The position numbers and the translations under genes were made by a program. The notes under the pieces are model-generated. The model did no database searches and was not told where the DNA came from. It saw nothing but the letters and a program-made list of their open reading frames with translations. From DASWRT01 sp036403035 (GTDB taxonomy: Bacteria > Pseudomonadota > Alphaproteobacteria > ATCC43930 > CGMCC-115725), in the NCBI GenBank assembly GCA_036403035.1, contig DASWRT010000020.1, forward strand, positions 1 to 8,877: DNA of 8,877 bases, given 5' to 3'. Shown piece after piece: positions 6,213 through 8,877 of this stretch (the first letter of the stretch is position 1; each line of letters starts with the position of its first letter).

Positions 6213-7871
6213 ATGTCGGTAGCAAGTTCAACAGTCGGCGCAGGGCGGTCGAGCGCAGGGATCCTCGACCGCGAGCGCATCATCGCGAAGCCCGGATTCA
6301 ACCGGTGGCTTGTCCCGCCGGCCGCGCTTGCGATCCATCTCTGCATCGGTATGGCGTACGGCTTCAGCGTGTTCTGGCTGCCGCTGACGCGCGCGATCGG
6401 CATCCAGAAGTCGGTCGCCTGCCCCGATATGACGCTGATCGGTTCGCTGTTCACCACGAGCTGCGACTGGAAGGTCAGCGACCTCGGCTGGATGTTCACC
6501 CTGTTCTTCGTGGTGCTCGGCTCCTCGGCCGCGATCTGGGGCGGCTGGCTGGAGCGGGCGGGGCCGCGCAAGGCGGGCGTCGTCGCGGCGATCTGCTGGT
6601 GCGGCGGCCTGTTGATCTCCGCCGTCGGCGTGATCACGCACCAGCTCTGGCTGCTGTGGCTCGGTTCCGGCGTGATCGGCGGCGTCGGCCTCGGCCTCGG
6701 CTACATCTCTCCGGTCTCGACGCTGATCAAGTGGTTCCCCGACCGGCGCGGCATGGCGACCGGCATGGCGATCATGGGCTTCGGCGGCGGTGCGATGATC
6801 GGCGCGCCTCTGGCCAACCTGCTGATGAACACTTTCCGCACGCCGACCTCGGTGGGCGTTTGGCAGACCTTCGTCGCGATGGCCGCGATCTATTTCGTGT
6901 TCATGATCGGGGGCGCGTTCGGCTATCGCCTGCCGCCGGCCGGCTGGCGTCCGGACGGCTGGAAGCCGCCCGCCAGCAACGGCAAGGCGATGATCACGAC
7001 GCGGCACGTCCATCTCCGCGACGCGCACAAGACGAAGCAGTTCTGGTTGATCTGGGCGGTCCTCACCCTCAACGTCAGCGCCGGCATCGGGGTCATCGGC
7101 ATGGCGTCGCCGATGCTCCAGGAGATCTTCGGCGGCAAGCTGATCGGCCTTCCGGACGTCAGCTTCACGCAGCTCGGCGACGATCAGAGGAAGCTCGTGG
7201 CCGCCATCGCCGCCGGCTTCACCGGTCTGCTGTCGCTGTTCAACATCGGCGGCCGGTTCTTCTGGGCGAGCCTGTCCGACAAGATCGGGCGGAAGATGAC
7301 GTACTACACGTTCTTCGCGCTCGGCATCGTGCTTTACGCCAGCGCGCCGTGGGCCGCCCATGCCGGCAGCAAGATCCTGTTCGTGCTGTTCTTCTGCGTC
7401 ATCCTGTCGATGTACGGCGGCGGCTTCGCGACGGTGCCGGCCTATCTGGCCGACATCTTCGGGACGCAGTTCGTCGGCGCCATCCATGGGCGGCTGCTCA
7501 CCGCATGGTCGACCGCCGGGATCATCGGACCGGTCGTCGTCAACTATATCCGCGAGTTCGAAATCGCGGCGGGCGTGCCCCGCAGCGCTGTCTACGACGT
7601 CACGATGTACGTGCTGGCGGGGATGCTGGTCTTCGGCTTCGTCTGCAACATGTTCGTGAAGCCGCTTGCGGATCATTGGTTCATGAAGGACGAGGAGGTC
7701 GCGGCGCTCCAGGCGAAGTCCGCCCAGGCCGCCGCCGGGCCGACCGGCTCGTTCGGGATCGGCAGGGGCGGCTTCGACGCCAAGGCCGCGCTCGCGTGGC
7801 TGGCGGTCGGCATCCCGCTCGCCTGGGGCGTCTGGATCACGCTGGACAGCTCGTTCGTGCTGTTCCGCTGA
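6213..7871 (+). CDS. OFA-family (oxalate/formate antiporter-like) MFS transporter with a fused C-terminal accessory helix
   Basis: A 552-residue inner-membrane protein, longer than the ~420 residues of OxlT. The first helix starts near residue 32 (LVPPAALAIHLCIGMAYGFSV). A long loop (about 58-92) holds C70 and C84, which could pair if it faces the periplasm. Further helices lie near 93-112, 122-142, 145-170, 180-203, 217-237, 277-300, 327-350, 365-385, 388-410, 425-445 and 463-483. The MFS loop signatures WFPDRRG (174-180) and SDKIGRK (355-361) are present. R348 in NIGGRFFW probably matches the substrate Arg of OxlT, but the eleventh helix (TAWSTAGIIGP) shows no lysine. After a soluble linker (about 484-523), one more helix (526-549, LAWLAVGIPLAWGVW) resembles the separate small subunit found beside OFA transporters. 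Its position after formate dehydrogenase suggests formate, oxalate or another small carboxylate as substrate; this is inferred. Confidence 0.88.
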   Translation: MSVASSTVGAGRSSAGILDRERIIAKPGFNRWLVPPAALAIHLCIGMAYGFSVFWLPLTRAIGIQKSVACPDMTLIGSLFTTSCDWKVSDLGWMFTLFFVVLGSSAAIWGGWLERAGPRKAGVVAAICWCGGLLISAVGVITHQLWLLWLGSGVIGGVGLGLGYISPVSTLIKWFPDRRGMATGMAIMGFGGGAMIGAPLANLLMNTFRTPTSVGVWQTFVAMAAIYFVFMIGGAFGYRLPPAGWRPDGWKPPASNGKAMITTRHVHLRDAHKTKQFWLIWAVLTLNVSAGIGVIGMASPMLQEIFGGKLIGLPDVSFTQLGDDQRKLVAAIAAGFTGLLSLFNIGGRFFWASLSDKIGRKMTYYTFFALGIVLYASAPWAAHAGSKILFVLFFCVILSMYGGGFATVPAYLADIFGTQFVGAIHGRLLTAWSTAGIIGPVVVNYIREFEIAAGVPRSAVYDVTMYVLAGMLVFGFVCNMFVKPLADHWFMKDEEVAALQAKSAQAAAGPTGSFGIGRGGFDAKAALAWLAVGIPLAWGVWITLDSSFVLFR

Positions 7872-7893
7872 ACGCAAGCGATCGCGGTATCGC

Positions 7894-7933
7894 AAGAGGG
7901 CGTCGCCGCGCTCTGCGGCGGCGCCCTCTTTTT
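7894..7933 (+). terminator. Strong intrinsic terminator of the formate module
   Basis: A 16-bp stem (7894-7909 with 7915-7930, including one G-U pair at 7903/7921) closes a five-base GCTCT loop and runs into a T-tract at 7929-7933. It starts 22 bases after the transporter stop codon. The other strand has no T-tract, so it acts on rightward transcription only. It is the only clear intrinsic terminator on the + strand and marks the likely end of the dehydrogenase-transporter transcript. Confidence 0.92.
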
Positions 7934-7953
7934 GCCGGCGATCGGCGGAGCAA

Positions 7954-8077
7954 TTTCTTACCGCGGAGGACGCAGAGAACCGCTGAGGTCCGCTGAGGGG
8001 CGAATTCTTTCTCGCGCAGCGGGCAGCGCACAGCCCGCCGCTCCGCGAGCCTCCGCGTCTCCTCTGCGGTAAAGAAG
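7954..8077. repeat. Intergenic repeat with degenerate ~10-bp units and inverted ends
   Basis: The gap between the convergent transporter and kinase genes has a repeat-like block. The left end (TTCTTACCGCGGAGG, 7955-7969) matches, inverted, the right end (CCTCTGCGGTAAAGAA, 8061-8076), with one gap and one mismatch. Inside the left half, units of the form CCGCGGAGG, CGCAGAGA, CCGCTGAGG and CCGCTGAGG follow one another at about 10-bp spacing. The centre has a small hairpin, GCGGGC (8019-8024) with GCCCGC (8033-8038). Similar ACCGCGGAGG-type sequences are common dispersed intergenic repeats in many bacteria. I see no gene in it and no clear terminator for the kinase gene. Confidence 0.6.
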
Positions 8078-8104
8078 GAGATCTATTTCTTCTCAGGTCC
8101 GTCC

Positions 8105-8877
8105 CTACGCCACTTGGCGCTGATCGCTGGCTTGGTGCAATTCCACGGCGGGCAGGAGGATGGAGACCATCGTTCCGACCCCGACCTCGCTCGTGAGTTC
8201 GAGCTTTCCGCCGTGAAGTTCGACGAGCCGCTTCGAGAGCGGCAGCCCCAGGCCGGCGCCCTCGTAACGCCGCGCGAGGCTCCCGTCGATCTGGCCGAAC
8301 CGCTCCAGCGCCGTCGGGATATCTTCCGGCGCGATGCCGATGCCGGTATCGGCGATCGAGATCGCGATCTCGGCATCGCGCCGCATCGCCGTAACCGTCA
8401 CCTCGCCGCCCGCGGGCGTGAACTTGATCGCGTTGTTCATCAGGTTGAAGAGCACCTGACGTATCCGGCGGGGATCGGCGCGTACGCACAGCAGGTCCGA
8501 CGCCGCTTCCATCCTCAAGCCAACGCCGGCATCGGCGGCTTGCGCCGTCACCATCTTCCGCACCGCGGCGAGCGTCTCGGTCAGGTCGATCGTCTCTTCG
8601 TCGAGGAGGAGGCGGCCGGAATCCAGTTTCGAGAAATCCAGGATGTCGTTGATCCGGCCGAGCAGAAACCTGCCGCTGTCGCGGATGTTCGCCGCGTACT
8701 CGCGGTAGCGGGCATCGCCGAGTTGGCCGAAGCTCTCCGCGGCCATCAACTCCGCGAACCCGATCACGGCGTTCAGGGGCGTGCGCAGCTCGTGGCTCAT
8801 GGTCGCGAGGAACTGCGACTTGGCCTGGCTCCCCGCGGCGGCGGCTTCCAGGGCGGTCGCCAGATCCTTCGACGCGG
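8105..8877 (-). CDS. Sensor histidine kinase, C-terminal HisKA-HATPase part
   Basis: The gene enters from the right edge and ends at a TAG (8105-8107). The visible 256 residues begin inside a helical linker (KDLATALEAAAAGSQAKSQF) and read without a break into the H-box SHELRTPLNAVIGF, with the phospho-acceptor His codon at 8792-8794. The ATP-binding domain follows with its N-box (NLMNNAIKF), G1 box (DTGIGI), F-box (LERFGQID) and G2 box (GAGLGLPLSKRLVELHGG). The protein ends about 25 residues after the G2 box, with no receiver domain at the C terminus. The Met at 8798-8800 is internal and not a plausible start, since it would cut into the H-box helix. The sensor domain and any partner regulator lie outside the window, so the signal is unknown. 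It is convergent with the transporter and need not be related to formate. Confidence 0.93.
   Translation of the reverse strand, partial: ASKDLATALEAAAAGSQAKSQFLATMSHELRTPLNAVIGFAELMAAESFGQLGDARYREYAANIRDSGRFLLGRINDILDFSKLDSGRLLLDEETIDLTETLAAVRKMVTAQAADAGVGLRMEAASDLLCVRADPRRIRQVLFNLMNNAIKFTPAGGEVTVTAMRRDAEIAISIADTGIGIAPEDIPTALERFGQIDGSLARRYEGAGLGLPLSKRLVELHGGKLELTSEVGVGTMVSILLPAVELHQASDQRQVA

Noticed and set aside
8072..8094. A small hairpin (AGAAG with CTTCT) just past the kinase stop as its terminator
   Set aside because: The stem is only five AT-rich pairs with an 11-base loop, and the following T-run on the minus strand is very short.
6228..8489. A 753-codon minus-strand reading frame across the transporter and into the kinase region
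   Set aside because: It is antisense to the transporter, passes through the terminator and a repeat, and overlaps the true kinase frame. Its low-complexity Arg/Asp/Ala content marks it as a shadow.

Overview
The window is high-GC (roughly two thirds G+C by eye), tightly packed bacterial DNA. Protein similarities and the style of the intergenic repeats point to an alphaproteobacterium, possibly Rhodospirillales or Hyphomicrobiales. This assignment rests on recognition, not on a search.

Layout from left to right: the 3' end of a succinyl-CoA synthetase alpha subunit gene (1-458, +); a gap of about 210 bp holding a composite palindromic repeat (480-597); a LysR-type regulator (669-1562, +); a 60-bp promoter gap with a LysR-style dyad; a two-gene NAD-dependent formate dehydrogenase operon (1623-3350 and 3363-6131, +); an OFA-family (oxalate/formate antiporter-like) MFS transporter (6213-7871, +) ending in a very strong intrinsic terminator (7894-7933); a second intergenic repeat (about 7954-8077); and, on the opposite strand, the C-terminal part of a sensor histidine kinase (8105-8877, -) that runs off the right edge.

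The core is a compact formate module. The LysR protein probably senses formate or a related C1/C2 signal and acts at the dyad just upstream. The beta subunit is a natural fusion of a NuoE-like [2Fe-2S] domain and a NuoF-like FMN/NAD/[4Fe-4S] domain. The alpha subunit carries iron-sulfur clusters and a bis-MGD Mo/W site with a cysteine ligand. Together they match the two-subunit, soluble FDH1 type known from Methylobacterium (fdh1A/fdh1B) rather than the FdsGBACD operons with separate subunits. The transporter may bring in formate, oxalate or another small carboxylate. It has an extra C-terminal helix that looks like a fused copy of the separate small subunit seen beside many OFA transporters.

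I found no CRISPR array, tRNA, rRNA, transposase or phage gene. The most interesting points are the fused accessory helix and unusual substrate-site residues of the transporter, the dyads around the formate dehydrogenase promoter and start codon, the missing His-Cys3 cluster in the alpha subunit, and the chance that the upstream succinyl-CoA synthetase belongs to the same carbon-oxidation locus. I see no clear sign of a wholly new system.
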